Below the pieces are notes generated by a model. That model did no database searches, was not told the DNA's origin, and was given only the letters and a program-made list of their open reading frames with translations. From Mastigias papua (lineage: Eukaryota; Cnidaria; Scyphozoa; Rhizostomeae; Mastigiidae): 64,000 nucleotides of DNA. The first letter of the stretch is position 1. Every line of letters begins with the position of its first letter. The position numbers and the translations under genes were made by a program. This document shows positions 45,950 through 60,180 of the stretch, piece after piece. The stretch covers positions 14,234,859 through 14,298,858 of the forward strand of contig OZ025268.1 of the NCBI GenBank assembly GCA_964019165.1, in the 5' to 3' direction.

Positions 45950-47490
45950 ACAAACCGTGAAAAATGTAAGCTGAGACGTGAAAAACTTAAAGCAAAGCCT
46001 ACCAATTTTTTGAATAATCAGAAAGAAAGGGAAAGAAAATGGAGGGCAGAGATGAAAACAGACCAGGCAAAATATGAAACGTACAAGAAGGGTGAAAAAT
46101 CGAGAAAATGGGCTGCTAAAAGGAAAAAGAATGCTAATGACCCCAATGTTCAGGAGGTTGCAAGTGATTCAGCTTCATCGACCCTTTGCTCAGCTTTTTG
46201 GTGTAAACAAGCTCTACATCGCAGCCTCTCAAGAGCCGATCTGCATCTGTCAAAGAGTCCAAACAAAAAAGCAGAGATAGATTCTTTTGTATTGAAATTT
46301 GAGAAAAAGCTAACATTCTCCCTATTTTACGATTTTTTAAAACGGCACAAGGAGTACGTTTATAACACCAAGATACCGCATTCGTCCTGTTCATGTGAAA
46401 TTTGAGAAAACGCTTCGTTATTTGCTAAAGGGTTGAATAATTAAAGCGAAAATTCCCAACCAATCCACATGAACTGATCGAGATGTTCAGTTGTAATTCA
46501 GATGAAGCTGACTGTATGCTAGAAAATAGCTCTTTATGCAAGTCCTCAAAGTTGATTGCTGAATTGATTGTGGATCATCCATCAGAGAGTGAAAGCAGAG
46601 TCAAATAAATGTCTCTGATGGTTCTAGTGCCTAAAATGACCCCAACGACTCTGAAGACGAAGCTTCCAAACAGAACGCCTGATAGAGTCACTTATTATCG
46701 TTGGCAAATAGTTGATAAAAATATTACCAAAGCTAGGATTGAAATTAGTTTCAATAATGCAATAGAAATGTTTAAGGAAGAAGTTGCTGTACTGAAAGAA
46801 CATATCCATATAAAAAGTAGACAAATCAATGCTTATAGTGAAATAAGGGATCTCTTATAAACGATGATCTCATGCTTCAGGTTGATTTTGCAGAAAGTCA
46901 CAAAGTTGAGCATCGAAATGCTATCCAGAGTGCCTACTTTGGAAACCAATGTTTCAATATTTCTAGTACAGTAAATCTTATAAAAATTTGTACGTATGGA
47001 GTGATGGAATGGGGGCTCAATTCAGGTTCAGTGGGAAGGGTCCCATGGATGGTATCGGAGGGACCGTAAAAATGTGGTTTTTAGAAAAGTAAAGTCAGGT
47101 CAAGTAGTGATTCACTACGTGAGTTTGCGAAGCTGTGAATTCATTTATACCGTCAATACTCGTTGCATACTTGCCTGAGACTATGAATATCGTAGAGCCA
47201 AGAGATATTGAAGCCTCCAAAAAAGTCAAAAGCACCCGTAAGATTCACAAATTAGAGAGACGGTGCAACCAAATTGGTGATATCTACATTAATTTTTTAA
47301 AATTGCCGATGACAAAGAGCCCTTTCATGTGCAATGGTATGGACAAGAGAATGAAATAATTTGTGGGCTTGACAAAACAAGTGACAGTGATAGTCACTGT
47401 CAGAAATGCGAAGAAGAATACAATGAAGGTGGAGAATGGTTACGTTGCCCTGTGTGCAACTATTGGTTCCACCAAAAATGTTTTAACGAA
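45950..47490 (+). pseudogene. Decayed zinc-finger protein with LxKSPxKK and VDFAE blocks
   Basis: Frames in order contain a lysine/arginine-rich start (46010-46130), KQALHRSLSRADLHLSKSPN (46205-46265), a middle block with IEMFKEEVAVLKEH (46760-46800), and DLMLQVDFAESHKVEHRNAI with SAYFGNQCF (46865-46950). The end is a PHD-like finger at about 47396-47490 (CQKC...WLRCPVCNYWFHQKC). I recall uncharacterised invertebrate proteins with this block order, possibly transposon-derived; the function is unknown. Stops and frameshifts between the blocks show decay, although the finger itself is intact. Confidence 0.5.
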
Positions 47491-47499
47491 TGACCAAAG

Positions 47500-50400
47500 T
47501 ACATCATAACTGTTTTTTTAATTAATCATATATCCATGTCTTCTTAGCTTTAATATTCTTGATATTCTTTGGCCAAGTTTATATAAAGCCATTCTTTATC
47601 TGTTCTAGAAGCATTCTGTAGTTTATATTTTAATTATTTATGAAATTCATTGAAACTAAGAAATTTTTTGCGGATCATCAGTTTTAGTGTCGGACGGAAA
47701 AAAAAACTTTTCAGCCATTTTCCAAGATTAATCTGGACAACACAGACTTTCGCAGAAGCTAAATATTATCATTTCATATTGGTTTCAATGTAGCGAAAGG
47801 ATTTATACCTAAAAAATTCTTTTCCAGAAGAGATCGATTTTTCGTCTCAAATTTCCCGTCCGACATTTTCGTCCTACACTAAAAACACGAGGACCTGGAA
47901 GAGGAAATAAAAAAATTGGTGTACTTTAAGATTATTAATTAACAAGAACCAAAATCTATTAATGATGGCCTTTACTATACTATGAAGCCCTCCCCAGAGA
48001 AATAAGTCGTTTTGATAATACCATATGAAATACTTCAAAGTGCTAACACAGAGTTTTTTATCAATTCCGTCCGACGCTAAAATGATACCTGGAATATTTT
48101 CCCACTCGTTTCATATGTAGCAAAATTTAATCTTCATTTAAAGATAGTCAAAACCTTCAGCAATTATGATGTAACTTTGCCATCTGAACAAAAGGAAGAA
48201 AATGGAACAACTACTTGAATCATCGATTTTTCCGTCCTACACTAGATTATTAAAAAAATAGCCGTTTAAATTCTTGAGTAAACGGCATTATGTTGAAACA
48301 AATAGTACTCATAATAAACGAATCGTTTAAGTGATTTAAAGCCCCCTCTCCCCCTCCCCCAAAAAAGCAATGTTTGATTCTGTAGATAAAACGCTGCTAC
48401 GCGTGAAAAAGATCGACTTCTATGAAACACCAAGCATATAGCACAGTAACAAAACATCGTACAGAGGAAGGGGGAAGCTAGGCATGGAAAAGTGTGAAAA
48501 ATCTGCAATTCGTTCCAACATTTTTGGCAACGATTGTAGAATTGACTTGCCCGCTTTGTGTAATATTTATGAGAGTTCTAAATGATGAAATTAGCCCTTA
48601 AATTCACCAATGCTTTCAAGTATCTTATATGGTTTTGAGGTCGTGTACAGCTCACTACATGTTTTGATAAGATTGCTAGAAATGGAGGAAATGTCTGGAT
48701 ACATCTGTAATTGTAGGGATAATACTAATTGATAGTCACGATACCACTTTTTTGCTTTTCTCATTCATTCTCACCTTCCTAACGTCATTACGCGTTCACA
48801 CTATTCACTGCTGAATCACACTTCCTCGTAGATTGTGTTTAGTCTCTCTTTCAAGTTCATTTACGTAGTTACCTCTCTTTCACTCATTTTACATCTACTT
48901 TTAGGCCTTGACTGTATTCTGACTAATGATCTTCTGTATATTTTCTCACGCACACCTTTCCTGCTTATCACATAGTTTTTGCGTAAATTCAGATTCTTAT
49001 ACATTTGATTGGCTAGATTTAATTCGTATTTCCGTGTAGTTTCTAATATATTCTCTAACTTTTCATTTACTCTTCGGTTATTGCCACGCGATCAGCTACG
49101 CGATAATTCCGGGTCTCACAGGAGATTCGTTATCTTGTAAATAGTTTATGTTGTTCAAATATAATCATACAACTAAAGCTTTGACTATTCTTCGCCGCTC
49201 GTGTCTGACTTAGCAATGAATCCAAAGATTGAGATACGTGAAAGAATGGAACATTGGAAGCCATGTGACGTGTGAAGCCCTTGAGCCTCATATATTTTGT
49301 TGGTGTGCAGTTTTTAGCCTCTATACCATTAGTCTCACCCACAGATCACGGAAAGATCGATAGTAAGGAAGCTTTAGAATTTTCCTAGCAAAATCATAAC
49401 TACTTCTGTGTTGACTATTAGGACTTCTATAATGTTTATTCAGGCGCGGTTCCAGACTATAGCGAACGTAGCTCGAGCATCTGTCAGATTTTTGAGGAAA
49501 GTATACACCAAAGTTTCTAAAAGTTATCGTTCACCCAACTGCTACATCGAAGCAATACATAGCACATTATTTCTTCAATAAATATAGACGGAATTAGCTA
49601 TGAATTAATTGAATAGGAAAACACAACAGTATCCGTACGGTATGCCTCCCACTACTCCGACGTAAATTCGAAGGGAATGCCCAGGAATGATCTTTCGTTA
49701 ACAACTGTTTTTTGTCATCACGAGGAATCGCCTCAAATGCACCACTAGTCCGTAAACTTTCTCTAGAGCGCAACACAAGCTCTGGTGCGAGCAACAGTCA
49801 GTTCAAACTTGCCAATCAGAATCTGAGTTGACTGATGCTCAAATGTTGCAATCCAATTACAAGCATAGTTGACCGTTGCTCAAAGATCTAAAAATAAACC
49901 AACTTTGACATATGTAAAATACTGATTACTGACGAAACTCGATTCCAACTGCCAGCCGGAATAGTGTAATGTTTATGTTTGTGATAATGGCAGATACTTC
50001 TCAAATTATATTGAAAAGGTGAAAAGTGTCATAAAAGACGTGGTACTATCAGGTGCAGAAAGAGAGAGTCTTTTATAAAAACGCACAATTTCCAAGGGAA
50101 GACGTCAACTTAGCATACAGGATGAAAGTGCAGAGTAACCAAAATCCTAACTTTCATGAGCAGCGAATCTCGATTCAGTATAGGTAAATGAACGCTGAAT
50201 TATAATGTAGTCAGATTGCATAGGGTTTTAGGCCCCATTAGCAATTGCACTCTTTAGTTTGTTTAAGTAGCAGGTATATGGAGAATCCCTTGTTCTGCCT
50301 CTGCTACGACAAGTACGAGGAAGTTCCATTGGGTGGTGACTGACAAAATGATACTACAAGAAAACTAACGAAAATCTTCAATTACATGCAGAATTGACCA

Positions 50401-52790
50401 TAGTCAACAGCAATAATCATATTCACAAAGTTGTGCTGGTATCATTTACTCACAAGAATCCTTTTCAGTATGTTTTTTACCATTATTCTGTAAGCTGTAT
50501 GCTGTGCCTGCTATACCACCTAATATTTTGCTTGTTTACCAGAAAACAAACTCTGCACATAAAAATACCAATACCAAGTGTAATTTGCAGCATCAGGTTC
50601 CATTAAAACGTTTTAATTGTGAATATCAAGAAACAAATCTTTTGGGTAATCAAATTTGCTTAATTAAATGGCTCAGAATGTTGTAATGCACAAGCTATCG
50701 ATTTGAAGATAAAATCAGTGTTTTTTACTTTCCAAAATCTAGAACTTCTGGTGACGAGACATGCTTATATAACCTGCTCTTTGGCACCGCTTGGTAATGA
50801 GCATTTGGCAGTGTATTTGAGATATTTGACAAGTATCGAGTTATGAAGATGATCAGGATTTCATGCATCTTATCCTATCCCACATGTATTCATTTCAAAC
50901 GGTCTTGCCAAAATCCAAATCATTTATTTCAAGCGATTTTATCTGTTGATTCAGCCGATTCTTCCATGGAAATTATATTTCTGGTAGATGTATCTGTTGC
51001 AGCTTTAAGGTGCTTAAAGGTGCAGGGGTTTTGTGTCTGAGACATCTGGTTTACAGTAGGTATTTTTTGTTTTTTCTCTTTTTCATTAGATTTTCTTAGA
51101 GATCATATTATGTAATTCCTGTAAGTGGCTGTGGTAGATGAAAGTTGATCACAAAATATCCTTTACAGCAACGGCAGTCCCAGGAGATTTAAAATTATTT
51201 GATCATATGAAAAAAGCTGTAGTTAATACTGATGATATTAAAATGCATCATTTCTATGCATTATTACTTTTTTGATAGTACTTGAACAGAGATAGTGTGC
51301 AAATATCCAATTCAAAGAACGCAGTGTACACAGCATTTTGATTTACGAAATCAGTAAATACCAGTTTACCAAACCTGCATTTCATCTAAGCACAACAAAT
51401 AATAGTATAAAGTTCATAGCACTCTATATATTTGCCTGTGTCCAAAATTTAAGAGAACTGGCCACACCCGATTTAATTGGCCACGCCCATTTATATGTTG
51501 CTGAGCTACAGTCAGATTTTATCCTGGATCCGCCCTTGGTTTATTCTATATCTTAAGGCATCAAGCACATATAATGCTATTCGATAATCTGGTTCCTCGT
51601 GATCTGCTTCACATATGGTTATTTCACTTCGTGATAGCACTGATTTATCTATTATTACAAACAAACCTTTTCACATATCAATGTTTACTCCTTAAATTGG
51701 TGCTCTTCTCTTTCGAACAAGGATAACAATGGCCTACTGAATACGCTTTCTTGGTAGATATAAAAATTTTGCTGTAATTTAAAGACCTACTTTTATATTC
51801 ACGAACCTATTCAGAAGTGATCCATTTATTTTATGGAATTTCTCGATATGACAATTGACATGTTGAGCACACCCTCTACATATGTAGGGCTACAAAAGGA
51901 AATTAATTGCATTGCTAGTTATAGAATACCAAACATCGATGGATGTTATTTCAACTTCCTCTGTTTTCTGCTGTTCGTTTTCAAGTCTCGTCAATTGCAT
52001 TTTTCCTTCATTTAACTTTCGAGTGCATTTAATTTTATGCCGAAGGAATTTCATCTTAATTCATACGTATAGGTAAGCTGGATTCCAGTGCTTGCCATCC
52101 TATGTACTGAATTTCCACTTGTTATTGTTGTCCGTAAAGGTTACTTCCATGGGGTATAGTAGTTTTGCATTGGCAGTAACGGTAGCATTGTAAAATGGAC
52201 AAATAGTATTAGTCATGTACCTTCTCAACTTCATGAAATGTTTATTTATAAATTTTTATGGGAGGGGGAAAGGATGAGACTAAAGTGATGTAATTTAAAA
52301 GGAGAAGAAAATATAAGTGAAAATATAAGAAAATTCAACGTATATACAAAGCAGAAGAAATGCAAAATAATGTCACAGCTGAGCTAGTCTCTTCTACTCG
52401 AGCTACAAGAGGCATTCTTATTAAGTTTAAAATCTGCATTGCCAGCAAGGCCTACATTTATGACTCCATAGCTACGCGCCAATACCCATTTCGAACCTTG
52501 CTCTTGGATGATTTACGGCATTTGCTAAAGGATCACCACCATCACGACAGAGGTGCCTGAAATTCAACACGCATGCGCAGAGACAAAGTCAACGACGTCC
52601 GTTATTTTTGCATGATTATAACATTTATAAAGCTAAAGTGCTGCTTACACACCCCGATTACGAAAATTTTAACTGACTAAGTTACCTTTTCTGCAGGTGT
52701 CTCAAATAAAAATTGAAAATCTTATAAAGTTTGGAATCTCAACTGGAAATGATATCTTTCGAAATACCTCTAGAAAACTTTTTATGTGGG
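47500..52790. other. Long non-coding stretch
   Basis: No supported exon or RNA gene. The left part (47685-48245) holds several copies of a CCGTCC(G/T)AC-type motif, at about 47690 (inverted), 47868, 48066 and 48228. The remainder is AT-rich with scattered short frames that have no familiar content or splice joints. Confidence 0.4.
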
Positions 52791-52799
52791 AAGCACTTA

Positions 52800-53180
52800 G
52801 GCTACGTTCACATTACTCCGTTTTCACTTAGCTCTGTTTTTGCTCCTAAAAACGGGACTGTTTGTCTTCCCTGTTCACACTACTCCGTTTTCAGACAGAA
52901 ACGGATATCTATCAATTGGTGTTCACATTTGTTCTCAAAAACGCATCTGCCTGACGACTTCTTTTGTATTGGCTCTGTTAGTAGCGTTTTCAAATTGTTC
53001 CGTTTTTGGTGTTGACACTACAGAGTTGCGTTTTTGTTTAGCTCCGTTTTCATTTAGCTCCGCTTTTATCATCATTTTCATTTGGTTCCGTTTTTGGGGT
53101 AGACTAATGTGAACCCAAAACCAAAAACGTACCTAAACAGTTGCGCTTTTGTTCAACAACGGAATAGTGCGAACGGGGTC
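52800..53180. mobile_element. Harbinger-like MITE
   Basis: A 381-bp element flanked by TTA on both sides (52797-52799 and 53181-53183). The termini GGCTACGTTCACATTACTCC and the complement of the right end GACCCCGTTCGCACTATTCC are imperfect inverted repeats over about 23 bp. Inside, CTCCGTTTT and AAAACGGA motifs recur on both strands. A 3-bp TTA duplication with GG-starting ends fits the PIF/Harbinger superfamily. No transposase is present. Confidence 0.65.
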
Positions 53181-53464
53181 TTATTTCCGTACCCAGAAAG
53201 TATCTAAATTTCACCTCTTCGATTATTATTTATTAGTTTTTGTACAGATGATTGCCTGAAACAAGGAAATTTACAGCAAAATAGGCTATAGCATCAGCGA
53301 AGGATTTCATTACTTTAACAATCCTTTTCGTAAATACAAAAGCAGCATTCTTTTTATAAAACGCAGCTATGGTCCGCTTTATATCCCGTTTATCTACCTT
53401 CAAAATCTCATTCTATTTCCAGCAAGATGAAATGAATATCCTTTATTTGCCAATAACTACCGGG

Positions 53465-53713
<249 letters not shown>

Positions 53714-53738
53714 AGAAATATAATTACACCATTTAAAC

Positions 53739-53761
53739 GTATCGGCTCAAGCCTTCATCAG
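53739..53761 (-). ncRNA. Hammerhead-like core, GATAC variant
   Basis: Minus-strand CTGATGA, A, GGC-TTGA-GCC, then GATAC instead of GAAAC. One catalytic-box change makes activity unlikely. It belongs to the same family type as 57802-57824. Confidence 0.4.
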
Positions 53762-53796
53762 TAATATCATACCAGTCACATTTTGCATATTTATGA

Positions 53797-54480
53797 CCAA
53801 AATATTTTGGGCTCAAAATATTACCTTTATTTATATATATATATAGCACATTATATGCAGATCTTCCCTTTTTTCCATCTCCTTCTTTGATAACTGGTGA
53901 TTCTCTTCGTCCAGACCTAGTCTTAGTAAGTAACAGTTCATGCGTTTACCTGCTAGAAGTCACTGTTGGCTTTGAATCAAATATACAGATAAATAGTGAC
54001 CGTAAGGCTACTAAATATCTCCCTCTTATTGCTGACCTCCAAAATTCTTATTCTACTGTGAAACTTATAAATCTCTCCATGAGTGCTCTCGGAATACTTG
54101 GAACGTCTTCTGAGTCCTTTCCATCTATGCTCAGAGACTTAAACTTCGATGATACTACCAAACATAAAATCCTATCTAAAACAATTAATATTGCAGTACG
54201 TTGTACTTATTATATCTTCTGTAGACGAAATAAACCTTGGACTAACCCTAATTTACTGGACTATTGGCTATGACTTTACTACCTTAGTATTACAGTTACT
54301 ATTGCTATTACTTTACTTCAATTTGAGAATTTTTGTTTTTTTTGTTTTTGTTTTGTTTTGTATTGTTTTTTTTTCTTTTTTTTTTTTTTTTAAGTTGCAG
54401 ACTTGCCAATTATGCACTGCCTTAATATAGTGAGGTGTATGATTGTATACTTAGATTGCATTAATATCAAGAGGTTTCAA

Positions 54481-54531
<51 letters not shown>

Positions 54532-54565
54532 TAAAGATTTTATTTTGAGCCCAATATATTTTGGG
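53797..54565. mobile_element. Segment bounded by inverted repeats
   Basis: About 45 bp around CCAAAATATTTTGGGCTC (53797-53843) is inverted at about 54515-54565. Inside lie the endonuclease fragment, a long T-rich tract (54335-54392) and a (TA)n tract (54489-54525). It may be two facing ends of one retroelement family or a non-autonomous transposon. Confidence 0.5.
53881..54273 (+). pseudogene. Restriction-like endonuclease domain fragment
   Basis: It is open from about 53881: LITGDSLRPDLVLVSNSS, VYLLEVTVGFESN, NSDRKATKYLPLIADL, KLINLSMSALGILG and a carboxy block TYYIFCRRNKPWTNPN. It keeps the PD...EVT pattern of a PD-(D/E)XK-type nuclease and has the most complete carboxy end of the three relatives in the window. 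The 5' part with any RT is missing. Confidence 0.6.
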
Positions 54566-54599
54566 CAGGATCATTGGAAGTGATCATAAATACTATAAT

Positions 54600-55034
54600 C
54601 TTTTTTAAAGTTTTCTATCGCTGCCATCTCTTATAGCTTTGATGTTACTGTGATTTTGATAAAGAATAGTAACGAGGTAAAATGAATCCAACCTCATAAG
54701 ATAACCATTTGTCAGAAAGTTCTGGATCAAATCTGAATTGTGTCTCTCACTTACAGTTGCTATATGCCAAAAATGTAAGTATCAAAACACAAAAATTTTA
54801 CCTGTTGCGACATTACTTATTAAAAAGAGAAGGTCGTAACAGCAGTATAATATCATCATATAGATGTAAACTGAGTGAATAAGAGCACCATGAGTAGATC
54901 AAATGAAGACAATAAATGAAGTAAGGTACAAATACTACCAGCTCCAAATTTAAAAGTCAAACAAATACTGCATTCCCAACAGCGTTTTTCCTAACATCGC
55001 CCTCATTTCAAGGCCAGAGACTGTATACTCCTTG
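54600..55034. other. 3' flank of the aquaporin gene
   Basis: Non-coding sequence downstream of the aquaporin stop (minus strand), probably containing its 3' UTR. No clear repeat. Confidence 0.4.
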
Positions 55035-57412
55035 CTACAACGTAGATGTTCCAGCTTTGCTTTCCCTGCTCCCTGTGAAGCTATTCTCCATTGTAAAATC
55101 CAGCCCTGTTAATTCAAATTTGGTTGCTTCCTCTTCACATTCTTGGAAGACCAATTTGTATGATATCCCAGCTATTATGGCACCTAGAATTGGCCCTGCC
55201 CAGTAAATCTAGTGATAAAAATAACCAAAGTAAGGAGACAAGCAGACACACTGAGCTAAATGTTATTCCAAATAAAGATGAAAAAGTTTATATTTCTTCG
55301 ATGTCTGAAACTAATCCTACTGTACGGGAAACACTACAGTGGTGGTGAATAACAGTCATGAATACATCATGGTATCTGAAATCAAACAGTCTTCATACGT
55401 CTGATATGTTGATTCAAAATGGTTTCAGAATAGCAATAATGAAAAGCATGGAAATGTATGAGAAAGCAAATTGATTGATGTAGGGAACAGCAGCACCAAG
55501 ATTAAGGGCAGCAAGAAAATACACAAGTAAGAGATGAATTTGAAGCACACGGTTAGTCATTTTATATTGGTTTATCTTTAACTTTAGCATTTCCAAATGT
55601 GTTCTTACCCAATGATAATGAGGCCATTTGTTCATTACAACAGCTGGACCAACTGCTCTTGCTGGATTTATTCCACAGCCAGTATAAGGAATCTAAATGT
55701 AATCTCAGATTTATTACCAATTCTTTGCAAATTTATTTTTTGAAGAATATCAAATTAGGAAAATTAAATCACACGGAGACAGGAACAAACCATGACAGAA
55801 GAAAGAAATCAGAAATGAAGAAAAACAGATTTATCGGAAAAAATGGAAGTCTATTTGCATACTACGTTATATTGTGTAGGGCAAATTATATAAATAATAA
55901 ATAGTGATTAAGTAGAAAAAAGAGTAGTATAGAGAGAAATAATTTACTAAGAATACTACAATTTGCAATTATGGACATGAATGAATGAATTAACTAAATG
56001 ATTAATCAATTTATTAGTTATGTAAAGTAAGAGAGCAAACAATTACTAAATACAATAATGGATGCGTAACTGATTGACTGAATCAATGATCGTATGAATG
56101 AATGAGTAAAAGATGAAAAAATGCTAATATGAAAAATTTGATAAATGACTGAATGAATGAATGAATGAATGAATGAATGAATGAATGAATGAATGAATGA
56201 ATGAATGACTAATTAGATAAATGGATGAATGGAAGTATGTATGTATGCATGAATGAATAATTGCATGAATGAATGAACGAATGAATGAATGCATAAATGA
56301 ATGAATGGATGATTGAATATTTGATAACTGTATCGATTTTTCTCTTAAGTAGTGTAAGAATAAGTTAACTAATGAGCAAATGCACACATCAGATGAAAGA
56401 CAGACATTTTCCTCTCTCCTATCTTTATGTGTATGTTGATGAAACTCTGCATTATTCACATAAAGTAAAGCAAAGAATATAATGAAAGGCAGGATCACCC
56501 CAACAAGATGGCATGTAGATACAGCTAATCCAATAGAAAGGGCTGGTCCAAATGACTTATCCTCTCGATTTGGATCTGTGGCAGCCAGGACAGTCAGCAT
56601 AAGAATGAATGTTAGGATGATCTCAACAGCCAAACCCTGGTATTGTGTAACTCCATCACCAAGCGACACATTGCCCAATGTCCCACGCTTCTTGGAGGGA
56701 GAAACAGCATAACAAATAGCAGCCCCAGCAACGCCTAGAGAAAGTAACTCTAAAACAGTTTAAAATATAAAAACACTTAGATACTGTGAATCTCCATTAC
56801 ATTCAATAGCCAATGGTTTCAGATGAAGTTAGTTATGTAGGAGTGATTATGCTAATAAAATACATTCCAATCAGTACTGTTGTAAAGATAACGTGTTTCT
56901 GTGTTCTTGCCTGTTGTTCTTTCTTGGTCATTCATTTGAACATACGACAAATTTTCACTCTTTATTGAATATGCTAGCAACTGTTTCATCTGTATCACCT
57001 TATGCAGAGATCTTGTTGATTTTCTTCATTGATATATTGTTACTGCTAGCAGGTGTTCTTTTAATTAATACCGGTCTATACAATGTATTTAAACTAGAAT
57101 TTCAAATAGTTGAGTGAACCTACCTCCAGCACACTGAAACACTATGTAAAATATCGTGCGAAGGATTGTTATTCTTCGTGACACAGCAAGACCAATTGTA
57201 ACAGCTGGGTTAATATTAGCACCACTTGATGGGCCAAAAACCTGAGCAAGGACAGCAATGCTCAGACCAAAACTTAATGAAATCTGAGTGATTGTTGGTG
57301 GCGTATTCCAAGTCATTGTTACGCCACAGTTAACAAATAGAAATAACATGGTGGCCAAGAATTCCGCAAGAATGCTTCTCCAAAATGTTGCATGTTTGAT
57401 TTCCACGTTCAT
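55035..57412 (-). CDS. Aquaporin, four exons, complete
   Basis: Exons are 57412-57124, 56734-56499, 55692-55609 and 55208-55035, giving 260 residues. All introns are GT-AG (389, 806 and 400 bp), with phases 1, 0 and 0. The protein is a membrane water channel. It has both NPA boxes (NPA 68-70 in SGANINPAVT, NPA 184-186 in GCGINPARA). The selectivity filter is Phe48, His172, Cys181 and Arg187, which is the classical water-specific set; a Cys at this site confers mercury sensitivity in AQP1. The GQGL-type block reads QYQGLAVEIILTF. The start ATG 57412 follows GAAA and fits the family; the upstream in-frame TTG is not needed. The carboxy tail is acidic, then Ser/Thr-rich. It is closest in look to AQP1/AQP4-type channels, not glycerol channels. 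Confidence 0.93.
56146..56330. repeat. (GAAT)n repeat in aquaporin intron 2
   Basis: Pure GAAT at about 56146-56208, then degenerate GAAT/GCAT variants to 56330. Confidence 0.9.
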
Positions 57413-57554
57413 TTTCAAATGTTGAGAGTCGCATTAGACACCTCTTGATTCTTCAACCTGAAGGTTTATTGAGTGTTCATTTGGTTGGCGGGCTGCTACA
57501 ATGAAAACAAGTGCTGGCTGAGTCGTTTAGAAGCCTAAGAGATTAGTTTATTCA

Positions 57555-57772
<218 letters not shown>

Positions 57773-57801
57773 CCTCAAGAAAAAATTCCAACTTTTAAAA
57801 C

Positions 57802-57824
57802 GTTTCGGCACAAGCCTTCATCAG
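57802..57824 (-). ncRNA. Hammerhead-like core near aquaporin 5' flank
   Basis: Minus-strand CTGATGA, A, GGC-TTGT-GCC, GAAAC, then GTTTTAAAAGTT. A C-G and an A-U pair can form at the base of helix III before a U, so this copy comes closest to a complete hammerhead. (TA)n lies on both sides. Confidence 0.6.
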
Positions 57825-58380
<556 letters not shown>

Positions 58381-58439
58381 CCTGCTAAAAGTGCTTGCTT
58401 GGAATAACAGCACACTTTTTAAATTGTCTCCTCCTCTCA

Positions 58440-60178
58440 CTTTTCCGTCATAACATTTACAGTGTAAACCCCTCCCTCCTCAAAATTGGACAGCTTAAAC
58501 AAAAGGCTAGGAAAGTACGACGAAACGATTGGGCATTGCACGAAACGACTTCATGCGGAATGTGAAGTCTATTCCGCCAAACAGACAAAAAGTATTGCAT
58601 CACCTTGTAACATGATCAGAAAATCGCACACTAATCTTATAGACGTATAGGGTTAGGGCTCATTACTAGGAAGCTGCCTAGAAGAAAATAAAAAAATCTG
58701 ACTGGTGCTCAAGCTACAATAGAACTAGTCTGCATCCGCCCTTGAGCTCACCTAGTTATTAATTTAGCTCTACACCACTGACAGAGATCTAAGGATCTGA
58801 AAAATGGGTAACTTTGATTGACGCTCTTGTTGGTAAATTGTCAACTTTGCTAAGGCTTATTATGTTTAAGTATTGCCTTGCTCCCCTCCTCCCCAAACAA
58901 ATAATTGACGCTACGACACTGTCAGTGCGGCTAGGCAACAATCAAAGTGGAAAAACCGTCGTGCATCATGACCGATTTCCTTCTTTCCATTCCGATTATG
59001 CTCTTACTTGTCATGCAATCTATGAAACTGTTTTTGGAGGGCATCATTTCTTGAGGGGCAAGGGAAGCGCCTGCACCTCAGTGCTTTCAAAAGCAATAAA
59101 CTTTCGGCAATTATCATTTAAGTCTTTTGAACGCTATTCAGCAAGGGTGGCGGAAGGGATTTTCCGATGGAGAGATAACTCTTCCGACGGGTGGCTGAAG
59201 CTTGGCACATGCGTTTAGAATTAAGCCTTGCTAGAAATCTGTAGAATTTCAGCCTGCTCCCTATTGATCGGATAAGAAGTGTACTGGCTGTAGGAAGTAT
59301 CCTCGACACCAAGCTTTCTTAATATGGGAAATAACATTTTGCGGTCTATGGTATCCAATGCTTTTAAGATAAGGAAATATCCTTAAATTTATTTTACCAT
59401 TTCAGTGTTCTTCAATCTTGGGTCTATAACATCCAGCAGACATAAGCAATGCTGAATCATGAATAACTTTGTCTTAAATCGATAGAACCCATAATGATAA
59501 AAATGCGAGAAAAATTAGTTACTGCAAATTTGAGAGAAAATCGATTAGGTTTTACTTAAATGAGAAGAAAAATCAATCCCCGTCCTCGATCTTCTCAGTT
59601 TTGTAAGGAGAATTTAGGAATAGAAATGATAACTGTGTTGTGAAAGTGATAAGTGTGAAAAAAGAGTGGAAGAGAGGAGAACGGGATTGATGCAATAGAA
59701 CTGAACGAAAGATAGATACGAATTGATTAGCAACGAATGAAAAGAGTTAGTATTAATGAAGACAGAGGTGATTGAGCAGGGGTTGAGTGCAACTTTGCTT
59801 GGTTGTATTTTTGCTTAGCTGCTTGTTGTCTTGTTTTAGCTGCGTTACTTTGTTGATTAGGGCAGTTTCAATTGACACATGCTTGATTTGAGTTTGAGTT
59901 CATCTTGCATGTTCTACAAAATTGCAAAATGTCCTGAAATTAGGGAGACAGTGAATATATAGTGAACATTTCAACATTCAACATTTTCGTTTACAACTTC
60001 AATAAAATAGCATCGTGTTGACGAACAGAAGCCAAAGGACAGTTCGAGTTAAAAGCTACACTACAATATCCAAGACACTCCAAAGTAAGCAGTATTTTAA
60101 TAATACAGCATCAACGCACAGGATTTAACCACAGAATAGATGTGACGTAACTAAAATGAACAAAAATGTATTTCGAAG
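58440..60178. other. Non-coding, nothing firmly recognised
   Basis: One 134-codon frame at 58814-59218 has no familiar motif and no supporting splice context. The rest is AT-rich without repeats that I can define. Confidence 0.4.
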
Positions 60179-60180
60179 TA

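Noticed and set aside
45633..48245. A DNA transposon with terminal inverted repeats around the PHD-like relic
   Set aside because: The motif at about 45640 and the one at about 48230 are in the same orientation rather than inverted, and no target duplication is seen.
58814..59218. 134-codon open frame as a gene
   Set aside because: No familiar motif, no splice context and ordinary composition; it could be chance.
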